A stretch of DNA of 43,969 bases from the NCBI GenBank assembly GCA_049965615.1, contig JBMFWD010000026.1:1-43969 (forward strand), read 5' to 3'. This DNA comes from Acidobacterium sp049965615 (GTDB taxonomy: Bacteria; Acidobacteriota; Terriglobia; Terriglobales; Acidobacteriaceae). The notes beneath the pieces were generated by a model, which ran no database searches, was not told the origin of the DNA, and saw only the letters and a list, made by a program, of their open reading frames with translations. Positions within the stretch are counted from its first letter, which is position 1, and each line of letters starts with the position of its first letter. The position numbers and the translations under genes are program-made. Below are positions 7,800 to 15,613 of this stretch, in pieces.

Positions 7800-9095
7800 T
7801 TATTTCCATCCCTGCTCGACCGCCAGCAGATCCTGCATCGTCTCCCGCCGGCGAATCACACGTGCCCGCTTCCCGCTTACCATCACTTCCGCAGGACGCG
7901 GCCTGGAGTTGTAATTCGAGCTCAGTGAAACACCATAGGCTCCCGCATCCAGAATTGCCAGGAGGTCGCCCTCCCGCACACCCTCCAGCTCGCGATCCCG
8001 CGCAAAAAAATCACCCGTCTCGCACACCGGACCCACCACATCCGCCACCATCTTCTTCGCGCCCCGCCGCGGCGTCACCGGCACAATCTCGTGGTGCGCC
8101 TGGTAGAGCGCCGGACGAATCAAATCATTCATCCCGGCATCCACAATCACAAAATTCTTTTCGCCATTCTTCTTCCGGTACAGCACCCGCGTCACCAGCG
8201 CTCCTGCCTGCGCCACCACAAACCGCCCCGGCTCCACAAGCAACGTAATCTCAGGAACCTTGCTCGCCGCCTGCAGCAACTGCTGCGCGTACCGCTTCAT
8301 CTGCGCCGCAGGATCAAACTCCGTCACCGCGCCATAATCGATCCCAAGCCCGCCGCCCAGGTCCATGTGCGTAATCGCGTGCCCATCCTTGCGCAACTGC
8401 GCAATCAGCGCCACCACGCGCTCCGCCGCCGCGCCAAACGGCTCCGCCGCACGAATCTGCGAGCCAATGTGTACGCTCACACCACGCGCCTCCAGCCATT
8501 TGTGCTCCTTCACCTTGCGATACACCTTGCGCGCCCGCGCAATATCAATCCCGAACTTGTGCTCCCGCAGCCCCGTTGAAATATACGGGTGCGTCTCCGC
8601 AAACACGTCCGGATTCACACGCATCGATACCGCCGCCCGCTTGCGCAGCTTCGCCGCCCGCTCGGCCAGCAGTTCCAGCTCGCCTTCACTCTCTACATGG
8701 AACGACAGAATGCCGGCCCGCAGCGCCAGGTCCATCTCCGGAGCCGTCTTGCCCACGCCGGAAAACACCACGCGCCCCGCGGCCTGCTGGTTCACCGTCA
8801 GCACACGCTCCAGCTCCCCGCCGGAGACAATGTCAAATCCCGCGCCCCGCTTGTCCAAAAGCGCCAAAATCGCCAGCGCAGAATTCGCCTTCACCGCATA
8901 GCAAATCAAATGCGGAACAGCAGCAAACGCCCGCTCATAAAGATCAAACCGTTCCTGAATGTGCGTCGCGGAATAAACATAAAGCGGCGTGCCATATTTT
9001 TTGGCCAGCGCATCCAGCGCCAGTCCATCCACATGCAAAACACCACTACGAGTCGGATAACCAAAAGGACGAACCTGGGACAGAGCAAACCTCAC
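7800..9095 (-). CDS. lysA: Diaminopimelate decarboxylase
   Basis: This 431-residue fold-type III PLP enzyme makes L-lysine from meso-diaminopimelate. The PLP lysine is in CYAVKANS (about K69), followed by GFDIVSGGEL, the glycine-rich DLGGGLGI loop, EPGRFVV and the C-terminal active-site motif CETGDFF. I set the start at the GTG at 9095 (VRFALSQVRPFGYPTRSG). The frame stays open to 9308, but that extension overlaps the upstream gene and has no family character. No clear Shine-Dalgarno precedes the GTG, so the exact start is less certain than the function. Confidence 0.93.
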   Translation of the reverse strand: MRFALSQVRPFGYPTRSGVLHVDGLALDALAKKYGTPLYVYSATHIQERFDLYERAFAAVPHLICYAVKANSALAILALLDKRGAGFDIVSGGELERVLTVNQQAAGRVVFSGVGKTAPEMDLALRAGILSFHVESEGELELLAERAAKLRKRAAVSMRVNPDVFAETHPYISTGLREHKFGIDIARARKVYRKVKEHKWLEARGVSVHIGSQIRAAEPFGAAAERVVALIAQLRKDGHAITHMDLGGGLGIDYGAVTEFDPAAQMKRYAQQLLQAASKVPEITLLVEPGRFVVAQAGALVTRVLYRKKNGEKNFVIVDAGMNDLIRPALYQAHHEIVPVTPRRGAKKMVADVVGPVCETGDFFARDRELEGVREGDLLAILDAGAYGVSLSSNYNSRPRPAEVMVSGKRARVIRRRETMQDLLAVEQGWK

Positions 9096-9133
9096 TTGAC
9101 GTTGCAGAATGCTCCCAGAATATCGCGAGACAG

Positions 9134-10042
9134 TTAGCCCACGAACCTCACCCCGTCTGCAATCTGCCGGCGAACCGTCAAGCCCAGCTTCTCCCAGTCC
9201 GCATTCTTGCGTCCCGGCACCGTAGGTGAAGCCGTCATCACAAACAGCGTAGAACCCACCCTCACCACCGTATCCGGCTTCAACGGCGCGCCCGCTATCT
9301 CTTCCCAATGCGCCCGCGCCGCCAGCCCATGCATCAGCACCACCTTCGGTGGACGCCCGCTCAGCATCATCTTGCGCCGAATCGCCCAGACCCTCTGCTT
9401 CAGATACTCCTCGTGATCCGCCTCCGCAGCGAAGCTCTTCGCCGGAATCCCCGACAAATCCACCACACAGGTCTCAGCCTGCTTCGTCTGCCCCCAGCGC
9501 GTCCGCTGATAAGCACGCAGCGCCTCGGTATCTGACTCCCGCCCAAGTACCGTCATCAAAAACAGCATCAGCGGCCGCCAGTTCGACTGCAGTCTTGCCT
9601 GTTCCTTGTGCCATGTCTGCACGCCAATCGCGCGGTGGTACTCCAGGCAATCCACCAGCTCGCCCTTTTTCAGGCCATTGGCCCACGCGCCCACAATCTT
9701 GCTCTCGTCCACCGCTTCGCCAGGAGACTTACCCTGCCTCACCCCGATAAACCAGTAAGGAGCTCCCCAATCGCCAAACCCGTAGAAGTTCGCAGCCATC
9801 TCATCGGCCACATCGTCCGGCGCCTTCGTAAGCCCAACCGTCACGCTCTCGGCAGAACGGAAAGCAGGCGAAGGCTGCAGTGCGGGCGCAACATTCTCAG
9901 GCGCATCCACGGCGCCATCCAGGCCATTCGTGCCAGCCGACTCAGTCTCAGGCTTCGATTCGAGCAGTTCCCGTAATCGGTCTGCGGAGCGTTGATCCAA
10001 CTCACGCGCCTGCCGCGCAGACCTGAACTTCCACCAGATCAT
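9134..10042 (-). CDS. Unknown protein, faint uracil-DNA-glycosylase-like pattern
   Basis: This 302-residue soluble protein does not match a family I can name firmly. The first 70 residues are polar and low in complexity. The rest has WFIGVRQGKSP near residue 97, WHKEQARLQSNWRPLMLFLM in the middle, VVLMHGLAARAHWEEI and finally SPTVPGRKNADWEKLG. The order of a FIG-x-x-x-G strand, a helical block and a late SPT/PGR loop recalls the uracil-DNA glycosylase superfamily, but no catalytic residue can be assigned. Its start overlaps the hydrolase stop by four bases and lysA follows 38 bases later, so it belongs to the same transcript. Confidence 0.75.
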   Translation of the reverse strand: MIWWKFRSARQARELDQRSADRLRELLESKPETESAGTNGLDGAVDAPENVAPALQPSPAFRSAESVTVGLTKAPDDVADEMAANFYGFGDWGAPYWFIGVRQGKSPGEAVDESKIVGAWANGLKKGELVDCLEYHRAIGVQTWHKEQARLQSNWRPLMLFLMTVLGRESDTEALRAYQRTRWGQTKQAETCVVDLSGIPAKSFAAEADHEEYLKQRVWAIRRKMMLSGRPPKVVLMHGLAARAHWEEIAGAPLKPDTVVRVGSTLFVMTASPTVPGRKNADWEKLGLTVRRQIADGVRFVG

Positions 10043-10842
10043 CGTACCCCGTCGAAAAACTTTCTCAATATCCGACCCACTGTCTCCGGTTGCTCCCAGG
10101 GAGCATAGTGCCCCGCGTCGGAAATCTCATGATACTCCGACTCGCCCCCTCCTCCACGAATCGCATCGGCCAGCATGCGCATATCCGCCACCGGAACCCC
10201 GCCGTCCTCACCCGCGGCAATCACGCAGCTCGGCACCCGGATCGTCTTCGCCGTCTCCACCGAATCCGGCCGCGCCGCCAGCCCCTGCTGTATCGCCACA
10301 AGCGACTCGGGTCGCACCATCTGCATCATCTCGCGCGCCTCGCCCACCTTCTGCGGCCACCGGCTCCGCGTCGTCGCGCCTATCAGCGACGTCAACGCCC
10401 CTTCAATAAACTCCCCGCTCCCGCGCTCACGAATCTTCTCAATATTCGCCTGCCGTGTCGCCCGCGCCTGCTCCGTATCCGCCTGCGGCTTGCTCCCGGC
10501 AAACGCCATCGCGCGCACCCGCTCCGGGCAGCGCCTCCAAAGCTCGTAAAGCGTGTATCCCCCAATTGAGCAGCCTGCAAACAGCGCCCGCTCCACGCCC
10601 GCCGCATCCAGCAGTCGCTCGATATCCGCGCCCAGTTTCTCCACAGTGATCGGCCCTTCACCCGCCTCAGACCGTCCATGCCCGCGCAAATCCGGCATCA
10701 GCACACGGTACCGAACCGACAACATCCCCGCCAGCGGCAGCCAGAACCGATGATTCAACGGCGTCGGATGCAGCAGCACCAGCGGCGCGCCGCCTCCCTG
10801 CTCTTCATAAAACAGCTCTGCGTCGCCTGACCGGTACTGCAT
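10039..10842 (-). CDS. Alpha/beta hydrolase
   Basis: This 267-residue hydrolase has the HP oxyanion segment (LVLLHPTP, 22-29), DLRGHGRS (51-58) and the nucleophile elbow FAGCSIGGY (88-96), with Ser92. A late acid lies in AGEDGGVPV and the catalytic His in DAGHYAPWEQPE. The family includes esterases, lactonases and enol-lactone hydrolases; the substrate cannot be named. It lies three bases after the PspC-like gene and overlaps the next by four, within a minus-strand run that continues to lysA. Confidence 0.88.
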   Translation of the reverse strand: MQYRSGDAELFYEEQGGGAPLVLLHPTPLNHRFWLPLAGMLSVRYRVLMPDLRGHGRSEAGEGPITVEKLGADIERLLDAAGVERALFAGCSIGGYTLYELWRRCPERVRAMAFAGSKPQADTEQARATRQANIEKIRERGSGEFIEGALTSLIGATTRSRWPQKVGEAREMMQMVRPESLVAIQQGLAARPDSVETAKTIRVPSCVIAAGEDGGVPVADMRMLADAIRGGGGESEYHEISDAGHYAPWEQPETVGRILRKFFDGVR

Positions 10843-10845
10843 CCG

Positions 10846-11235
10846 CTATGCCCCTCCTGCCGGTGGATTCCCCCCACTCGCCTGTCCGCCCTGCCCCGTC
10901 TGATAAGGATTCGCCGGATAAGGCATTCCCGCCGGGAGCGCCAGCGGCTCCTCCGGCATCACAATCCAAAATACGACATAAGCCACCAGACCCAGCCCGC
11001 CTCCAAACACCGTCAGCAGAACCGTAATCACCCGCACCCACGCCACGTCCCACACGTAGGCATTCGCCAGCCCCTGGCAAACGCCCGCCAGCATGCGCCC
11101 CTGCCTCGGCCGAACCAGCCTCGCAGGCGCAACATACGCCGGTGGCGGCGCAACATACACAGCTGTCCCGCAAGCCGGACAAAATCTTGCGCTATCACTC
11201 AACTCTTTTCCGCAACTGCGGCAGTAAATCGCCAT
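10846..11235 (-). CDS. Zinc-ribbon PspC-domain membrane protein
   Basis: This 129-residue protein starts with a zinc ribbon (YCRSCG...CPACG, Cys at about 5, 8, 19, 22), has a proline-rich linker, then a PspC domain (RMLAGVCQGLANAYVWDVAWVR followed by a hydrophobic helix, about 45-95). The tail is Gly/Pro-rich. PspC domains act in envelope-stress responses in other bacteria; here no pspA is nearby, so the role is inferred only. It looks like the first gene of the run leading to lysA and the esterase. Confidence 0.88.
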   Translation of the reverse strand: MAIYCRSCGKELSDSARFCPACGTAVYVAPPPAYVAPARLVRPRQGRMLAGVCQGLANAYVWDVAWVRVITVLLTVFGGGLGLVAYVVFWIVMPEEPLALPAGMPYPANPYQTGQGGQASGGNPPAGGA

Positions 11236-11382
11236 AACATCCTCTTTCCGTTCCGGCTTCTTCGAACCCGCGCCTCACAGCATAAGCCGAAATCACCTTC
11301 ACCGGAACCCCGTCCGGCACAAATAAATACGATGCCGCACCCTCCACGGTTCCGTTGCTCTTCCACAAGTGCCCTCTACCGC

Positions 11383-11769
11383 TCAAAACACCTTCACAGC
11401 GGCACCATAGGCGCGCAACCGCTCATCCACCGTCAGCAGGGGAATACCCTCGCTCACACATTGCGCCACCAGCATCCGGTCAAACGGGTCGCGATGCAGC
11501 CACGGCAACGCCCCGGCCTCAATCGCGTGCAGCCCCGTGATCGCAAGCTCAACATACCCGTGATCCAGCAACCCCCGGCGCAACACCCGCGCGTCTACCC
11601 GGAAATCCCTTCGCCCAGGGCTTCCCTTGATCGCAATCTCCCACAATCTCGCCACGCTGAAGAAAAGCTCGTTCGCCTCATCCCGAATCAGCGCCGCCAC
11701 ACCTCGCGGCAGCCGTCGCGAACTCGCAGCCGCACAAAGCAGCAAATGGGTGTCCAGAAGCTATTTCAT
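11383..11769 (-). pseudogene. vapC: PIN-domain toxin (VapC type) with amber codon 3
   Basis: The frame encodes a normal PIN ribonuclease from LLDTHLLL (with the first catalytic Asp) through FSVARLWEIAIK and HRDPFDRMLVAQ to LLTVDERLRAYG. The expected ATG at 11767-11769 overlaps the antitoxin stop (ATGA), as usual for such pairs. It is followed by AAA and then TAG at 11761-11763, so translation would give Met-Lys-stop. Family proteins commonly start MKLLLDTH, which TTG at that codon would restore exactly. A TTG at 11745 could start a 120-residue product lacking the first catalytic Asp. I call it a disabled toxin, although rare initiation at a downstream CTG or amber readthrough cannot be excluded. 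Confidence 0.75.
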
Positions 11770-12005
11770 CGCCGGCCAGAAAACATTCCGGCGATCTCCT
11801 TCTCGCCCATCTGGTCAAAATCATCCGGAATCGCAAACGCTCCATTCAGAAATCCCAACCGGCCCCGCTTCTTCTCCGCTTCCACCGCGACCAGCTTCGC
11901 CACCGGTCGACCGGCTTTCGCAATCACAATCGACTCCCCCGCCGCTACCCGCTCCAGTAGTCGGGACAGGTGCGTCTTGGCTTCGTGAATATTAATCTGC
12001 TCCAT
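11766..12005 (-). CDS. vapB: Phd/YefM-VapB-type antitoxin
   Basis: This 79-residue protein opens with MEQINIHEAKTHLSRLLERV, the typical Phd/YefM DNA-binding N-terminus, followed by GESIVIAKAGRPVAKLV. The C-terminal part would mask the PIN toxin. It would repress its own promoter, probably through the direct repeat just upstream. Its stop overlaps the former toxin start. With the toxin probably dead, the antitoxin could be a relic or could neutralise related toxins elsewhere; this is inference. Confidence 0.88.
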   Translation of the reverse strand: MEQINIHEAKTHLSRLLERVAAGESIVIAKAGRPVAKLVAVEAEKKRGRLGFLNGAFAIPDDFDQMGEKEIAGMFSGRR

Positions 12006-12018
12006 ATCGCCATTATGG

Positions 12019-12040
12019 GCTAAGTCTGATCAGCTAAGTC
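12019..12040 (-). promoter_or_regulatory. Candidate antitoxin operator (direct repeat)
   Basis: GCTAAGTC occurs at 12019-12026 and 12033-12040, separated by TGATCA. It lies 14 bases upstream of the antitoxin start codon, where autorepressor sites of this class are normally found. Confidence 0.4.
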
Positions 12041-12047
12041 CATACCG

Positions 12048-13268
12048 TCACCCACGATATGGCCACTCCATATACCGCCGAGCCTTGTCCGCCTCCACCG
12101 TATCCGACTTCACCCCAATCACTTCCTGGTACATCTGCTTCGCACGCCCATGGTCCCCGGCCAGGTCAAGCGTCTCGCCCGCCGCCAGCAAACACCGCTG
12201 CTTCAGTTCCGGACTTGTCGCAGCCTCATCCGCCCCCGCCTCATACGCCCGCACCGCCTCGGCATAGTGCTTTTGCCCCTTCAAAGCCTCGCCCAGCCCA
12301 AACTCCGCCAGCTCCACATGCGCATTCTGGTAATACCCCGGCTTCCTGGCCTCCTCCAGCGTGTGCTGGTAGGCGTAAACCGCCGTCATACCCAGCCCCT
12401 TGTCCTTCTCCAGGTTCGCAATCTCCAGGCTGAACAAATAATTATGCGGATACTCCTTCGAGAGCTGCTGGGCCATCGCAATCGCCTCGCCATACTTCGC
12501 CTCACGCCGCAAAAACAGCATAATGGCCGTCCGAGCCTCCACAGACGTAATCACCCCACGCGCCCCATCGTCCCGCAGCAGTTGCATCCCCTCCGTCTTC
12601 GACCCGTGAATCCCCACAAACCCAATCAGCAGCTTGAACTCCCACGGCAACGCCCCCACCACATAGTCATAAACGCCCACCATCAGCTTGGCGTCCACAT
12701 AGTTCGGATCCTTCGCCAGCACCGCCGCATCGTTCTTCCGCGCCCGCAGCGCCAGCCGGAACGCCTGCCCATAAGCGCGCTCCGCCATCGCAATATACGT
12801 CGCGTCCAGCGCCTCGGCCCAGCCCTTCGCAAACAGGGCGTCCACATCATTTCCATTTTTCTTGAGCCGCGCATTCGCCTCGTCGATCGCCGCCTCCGCC
12901 AGCCCCTCTATCTGCTGGCTCACCTTCGCATCGGCCGCCACCGCATGACGCCCCGTCAAAAACCCGTCCGTCGCATAGAAAGTCGTGTCCAGCAGATCCA
13001 GCTGGTTCAGCGCCGCAAACACCCTCGTATTCAGCACGTAGTCCGTCGCCAGCGGATCACCCCTATGCTCCGCCCGCACGCGCTCAAACACTTCCAGCGC
13101 ACACCCATAGTCCATGCTGTGGAAGCACAGAAAACCCTCCTGCACCTGCGCCGTCCGGTTCAGCGCCGCCGTATCCACCCCGGCCGCCAGCGCCCGAGAC
13201 CCTCCCAGCACACAGAATCCAAGCGCCAGAAAAATTCCCAAAAAGGTATTAAGAAATTTCAATGCCAT
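12048..13268 (-). CDS. Exported TPR-containing protein of unknown function
   Basis: This 406-residue protein has a signal peptide (residues 1-29, FLGIFLALGFCVLGGSRALA). The mature chain is helical, with TPR-like pairs such as AALNQLDLLD, YGEAIAMAQQLSKEYPHNYL, ALKGQKHYAEAVRAYEAG and ETLDLAGDHGRAKQMYQEV. A conserved-looking middle part (DPNYVDAKLMVGVYDYVVGALPWEFKLL) is hydrophobic and may pack on a membrane. It is probably a periplasmic scaffold; no enzyme motif is seen. It is upstream of the toxin-antitoxin pair on the same strand but separated by an operator region. Confidence 0.85.
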   Translation of the reverse strand: MALKFLNTFLGIFLALGFCVLGGSRALAAGVDTAALNRTAQVQEGFLCFHSMDYGCALEVFERVRAEHRGDPLATDYVLNTRVFAALNQLDLLDTTFYATDGFLTGRHAVAADAKVSQQIEGLAEAAIDEANARLKKNGNDVDALFAKGWAEALDATYIAMAERAYGQAFRLALRARKNDAAVLAKDPNYVDAKLMVGVYDYVVGALPWEFKLLIGFVGIHGSKTEGMQLLRDDGARGVITSVEARTAIMLFLRREAKYGEAIAMAQQLSKEYPHNYLFSLEIANLEKDKGLGMTAVYAYQHTLEEARKPGYYQNAHVELAEFGLGEALKGQKHYAEAVRAYEAGADEAATSPELKQRCLLAAGETLDLAGDHGRAKQMYQEVIGVKSDTVEADKARRYMEWPYRG

Positions 13269-13344
13269 GCCGATAAGGAAAGTGTAGTCGCTTGGATGCG
13301 CAGCTCACACGTTCGCAAAAAAGCGCTACAGCCATACTTGGCAA

Positions 13345-13497
13345 CCTCCCGAGCCCGGAAAAAGGCACTCAAATGCCCAGAGTCCGGGGAGGGATGCACG
13401 CCCCGAGACTGGAGAGGGTAGCTCCCGAAGTCCAGAGACAGGCGACAGCCCATAGCCCGGAGAAGGGTTTACGCCCGGAGCCCGGGGAGGGTCCAAA
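13345..13497. repeat. Degenerate tandem repeat of about 25 bases
   Basis: Units with the core GAGNCCGGGGAGGG or close variants begin near 13351, 13380, 13405, 13428, 13454 and 13478, that is every 23 to 29 bases. Many units end in ACGCC or similar. The unit is too variable for a CRISPR repeat and the intervening bases are not spacers of constant length. Confidence 0.55.
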
Positions 13498-13518
13498 CCC
13501 AACGCAACACCCCCAAAT

Positions 13519-13545
13519 GCCGGTTCCCAAAAGGAACCGGCTTTT
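13519..13545 (+). terminator. Strong hairpin with T run
   Basis: GCCGGTTCC and GGAACCGGC form a perfect nine-pair stem with a CAAAA loop followed by TTTTGCC. T runs occur on both sides, but no plus-strand gene ends upstream, so it either insulates the next gene or is part of the repeat unit. Confidence 0.55.
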
Positions 13546-13621
13546 GCCATGCCCATCTTAAGTAATCCCTTTCATCAAAATTATTACTCCCATTTCCCCA
13601 CTTATAAGGTCAAAATAACTT

Positions 13622-14140
13622 ATGACCCGAAAAGAAGTTCTCGCGCTGCTGGTTCTGCACGCCCGCAACAACGGGTTCCTCTTTCGCCGTTGGTATAAGT
13701 CCAAAATGCATACTCCATGGCAGGACTTTGAAACTTCCATAGATACCATCTCTCGCGACCACCGCTACTACGCCCTGCTCTTCTCCCACGACTTCGCCCA
13801 GTGCTTTTGGAAACACGGCTCCCAGATCACCTTCGTCGTCCCCACCGTCGAATACAAACGTCCCAGCAAGAACGGCAAAATCATCACCGTCCGCCGCAAA
13901 GCCTTCACCCGCCGCACCACCAAGCCCGATGCCTGGATCTACCACCTCCGCGAAATGGCCGCCTCCGAAGATCCCCTGCGCTACATCCGCCGCTTCCTCG
14001 TCACCCGCGAAGAAATCGAGTTCTGGAACAAGCCCGCGGCACGCGGCGCAGGCAATGTTACTCAGCCCTCAACCCCCGGCCAGAACATCCAGTTGGCTGC
14101 CGCCGCCGAAGACCCCGACCCCACCGACCCCAACATATAG
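13622..14140 (+). CDS. Hypothetical protein, 172 residues
   Basis: I do not recognise this family. The protein is basic and aromatic in its first 125 residues (RRWYKSKMHTPWQDFETS, HDFAQCFWKHG, RRKAFTRRTTKPDAWIYHLREM), then EDPLRYIRRFLVTREEIEFW, and ends in a low-complexity, acidic Pro/Asp tail. No signal peptide or membrane segment is visible. It is a single gene with its own AT-rich upstream region. Codon use matches its neighbours, which supports a real gene. Confidence 0.7.
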   Translation: MTRKEVLALLVLHARNNGFLFRRWYKSKMHTPWQDFETSIDTISRDHRYYALLFSHDFAQCFWKHGSQITFVVPTVEYKRPSKNGKIITVRRKAFTRRTTKPDAWIYHLREMAASEDPLRYIRRFLVTREEIEFWNKPAARGAGNVTQPSTPGQNIQLAAAAEDPDPTDPNI

Positions 14141-14198
14141 CCCCGATATTTAACCCGGAAGTCTGATCCAGACATCTGACCCCAATCCCCCGGTCCGC

Positions 14199-15143
14199 TC
14201 ATCTCTCCCGAGCATTCTCCGCCAGCGCATCCCCGCCGGCATCCCCACTCCCCGAACTCTCAGCCTTGGCCACATACGCTGAAGCCGCTTCCCGCAGATC
14301 GCTGCCCGCCTGCGCCAGCGTAATGTCGTGCGGCACAGGCGTAAATCCCCACCGCGTCTCTTTCTCCTGCTTGCTCACGTCGCTGAACAGCAGAATCCGC
14401 CCATGCACATCCACCGCGACCAAATCCGTCTTCCAGTGCGCCGCGCTCACCTGCGTCCGGTGAATCCGGAACGTACCGCCCGGCTCCACGTACCCCAGCA
14501 GCCCAAACCCAAAGTTGATCCTCTGCGCAATCCGTCCGTCCATCGAAATCATGCGCTTCAGCCGCTGGTTCACCACAATCTGCCCTGTCAGCCCGCTCAA
14601 AATCCGGTCCATGTACCCACTCGACACAAACTTCGGATTCGGCGCAAATTCGAGCACCACGCGGTCCCCGGTCCTCGCGCCCACAAAGTGATACACATAC
14701 GCCTTCGGAAGCAGGACCATCACCTTCCCCAGCCTTGCCTCATCCGCCTCGTGCGCCTGCTCCACCTTCGCCAGCTTTTCAGGACTGTGCAGCAATCCCT
14801 CCAGCCGCGCACTCTCTTCCGTCATCTGTGCGCCCGCAAGCGGCTTCCCGCCCCGGGCCAGCACCCGGTACACCGGACCCTCCGGCGTCTCAATCTGCTC
14901 CCTCAACACATTCTTGCGGCGCGTCACCAGGTGACTGCGATACTCCCAGAAGCTGTCTCGCTCCCGATCATGCAGCTCGTTGTAAATCACGTCCTTCATC
15001 AACCGCTGCGCGCTCTCCGGACGCGCCGCCACGCCCGTCTGCGCCTGCACGCGCTGGCCCTGCTTGCCGGCCGGAAACGTTTGCCCAAATGCGCCGGCAT
15101 CCATCAAAAATGCCAGCAGAATTACCGCCGTGGCCACACGCAT
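14199..15143 (-). CDS. Exported protein of unknown function
   Basis: This 314-residue protein starts with a signal peptide (MRVATAVILLAFLMDAGAFG). I chose the ATG at 15143 because AGGAG stands six bases before it; a frame start at 15164 adds seven residues without a binding site. The chain contains VIYNELHDRERDSFWEYRSH, DRVVLEFAPNPKFVSSGYMDRI and IRIL-like beta stretches. Together these recall outer-membrane lipoprotein sorting or MucB/RseB-like folds, but I cannot assign a family. It is divergent from cyaY. Confidence 0.75.
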   Translation of the reverse strand: MRVATAVILLAFLMDAGAFGQTFPAGKQGQRVQAQTGVAARPESAQRLMKDVIYNELHDRERDSFWEYRSHLVTRRKNVLREQIETPEGPVYRVLARGGKPLAGAQMTEESARLEGLLHSPEKLAKVEQAHEADEARLGKVMVLLPKAYVYHFVGARTGDRVVLEFAPNPKFVSSGYMDRILSGLTGQIVVNQRLKRMISMDGRIAQRINFGFGLLGYVEPGGTFRIHRTQVSAAHWKTDLVAVDVHGRILLFSDVSKQEKETRWGFTPVPHDITLAQAGSDLREAASAYVAKAESSGSGDAGGDALAENARER

Positions 15144-15248
15144 GCATCGCTCCTCGCACTTCAAACTACGCCCACGTTCGCACCCTTACATTACGGTCAT
15201 CTGAAGACTCTCTGAAAATTCCGTCATAATCCCGCCGGACGCAAACGG

Positions 15249-15254
15249 TACACT
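15249..15254 (+). promoter_or_regulatory. Candidate -10 element of cyaY
   Basis: TACACT ends eight bases before the cyaY ATG, so transcription would begin at or next to the start codon. No clear -35 box is seen. Confidence 0.35.
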
Positions 15255-15262
15255 GGTTCCGT

Positions 15263-15583
15263 ATGCTCGACGAAACCACCTTTCGAAACCACGCAGACCA
15301 GGCCCTCGAAGCCCTCAAAAAGACCCTCCTCAAAGCCGAAGAAGAAGGCGACTTCGAAGTTGAAGAACAGAATGGCGTCCTCAACGTCTTTTTTGAAGAC
15401 TCCGGCGCCAAATTCGTCATCACGCCCAACACCCCCGTCCGCCAAATATGGATCTCCGCCCTCGCCACCAGCTTCAAGCTCGACTGGTCAGAGGAATCCG
15501 GCCAGTTCGTCCTCTCCAAGGACGGAACTCCGCTCATCCCTCTCGTCGAACGCCTCATCCATCAGCAGATAGCCGGCGAATAA
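15263..15583 (+). CDS. cyaY: Frataxin-like iron-sulfur assembly protein CyaY
   Basis: This 106-residue protein matches bacterial frataxin in size and plan. An acidic N-terminal helix (DQALEALKKTLLKAEEEGDF) could bind iron, followed by the sheet (GVLNVFFEDSGAKFVITPN) and the conserved QIWISALATSFKLDW with the hallmark Trp. The C-terminal helix is LVERLIHQQI. Frataxin donates iron to, or regulates, the IscS/IscU machine (known for the family). No isc or suf gene is nearby. Confidence 0.85.
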   Translation: MLDETTFRNHADQALEALKKTLLKAEEEGDFEVEEQNGVLNVFFEDSGAKFVITPNTPVRQIWISALATSFKLDWSEESGQFVLSKDGTPLIPLVERLIHQQIAGE

Positions 15584-15613
15584 CCTGGGGCCGCTTCACC
15601 AACCGCCAGACTC

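Larger units (their letters stand above)
13269..13621. other. Repeat-bearing intergenic region
   Basis: Between two divergent genes lie 353 bases. They hold the degenerate tandem repeat at about 13345-13497, the strong hairpin at 13519-13545 and an AT-rich stretch at 13560-13620 that probably carries the promoter of the next gene (TATAAG near 13603). Frames covering the repeats have no family character. Confidence 0.6.

Noticed and set aside
9096..9308. N-terminal extension of LysA
   Set aside because: It overlaps the upstream gene in another frame and does not resemble LysA.
11195..11386. Minus-strand frame of 63 codons between the PIN and PspC genes
   Set aside because: No motif and no ribosome binding site; it overlaps the PspC-like gene in another frame.
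12150..13421. Plus-strand frame of 423 codons opposite the exported TPR gene
   Set aside because: Antisense shadow; the minus-strand protein has a signal peptide and TPRs.
13345..13497. CRISPR array
   Set aside because: Units are about 25 bases with variable sequence and no constant spacers; no cas gene is present.
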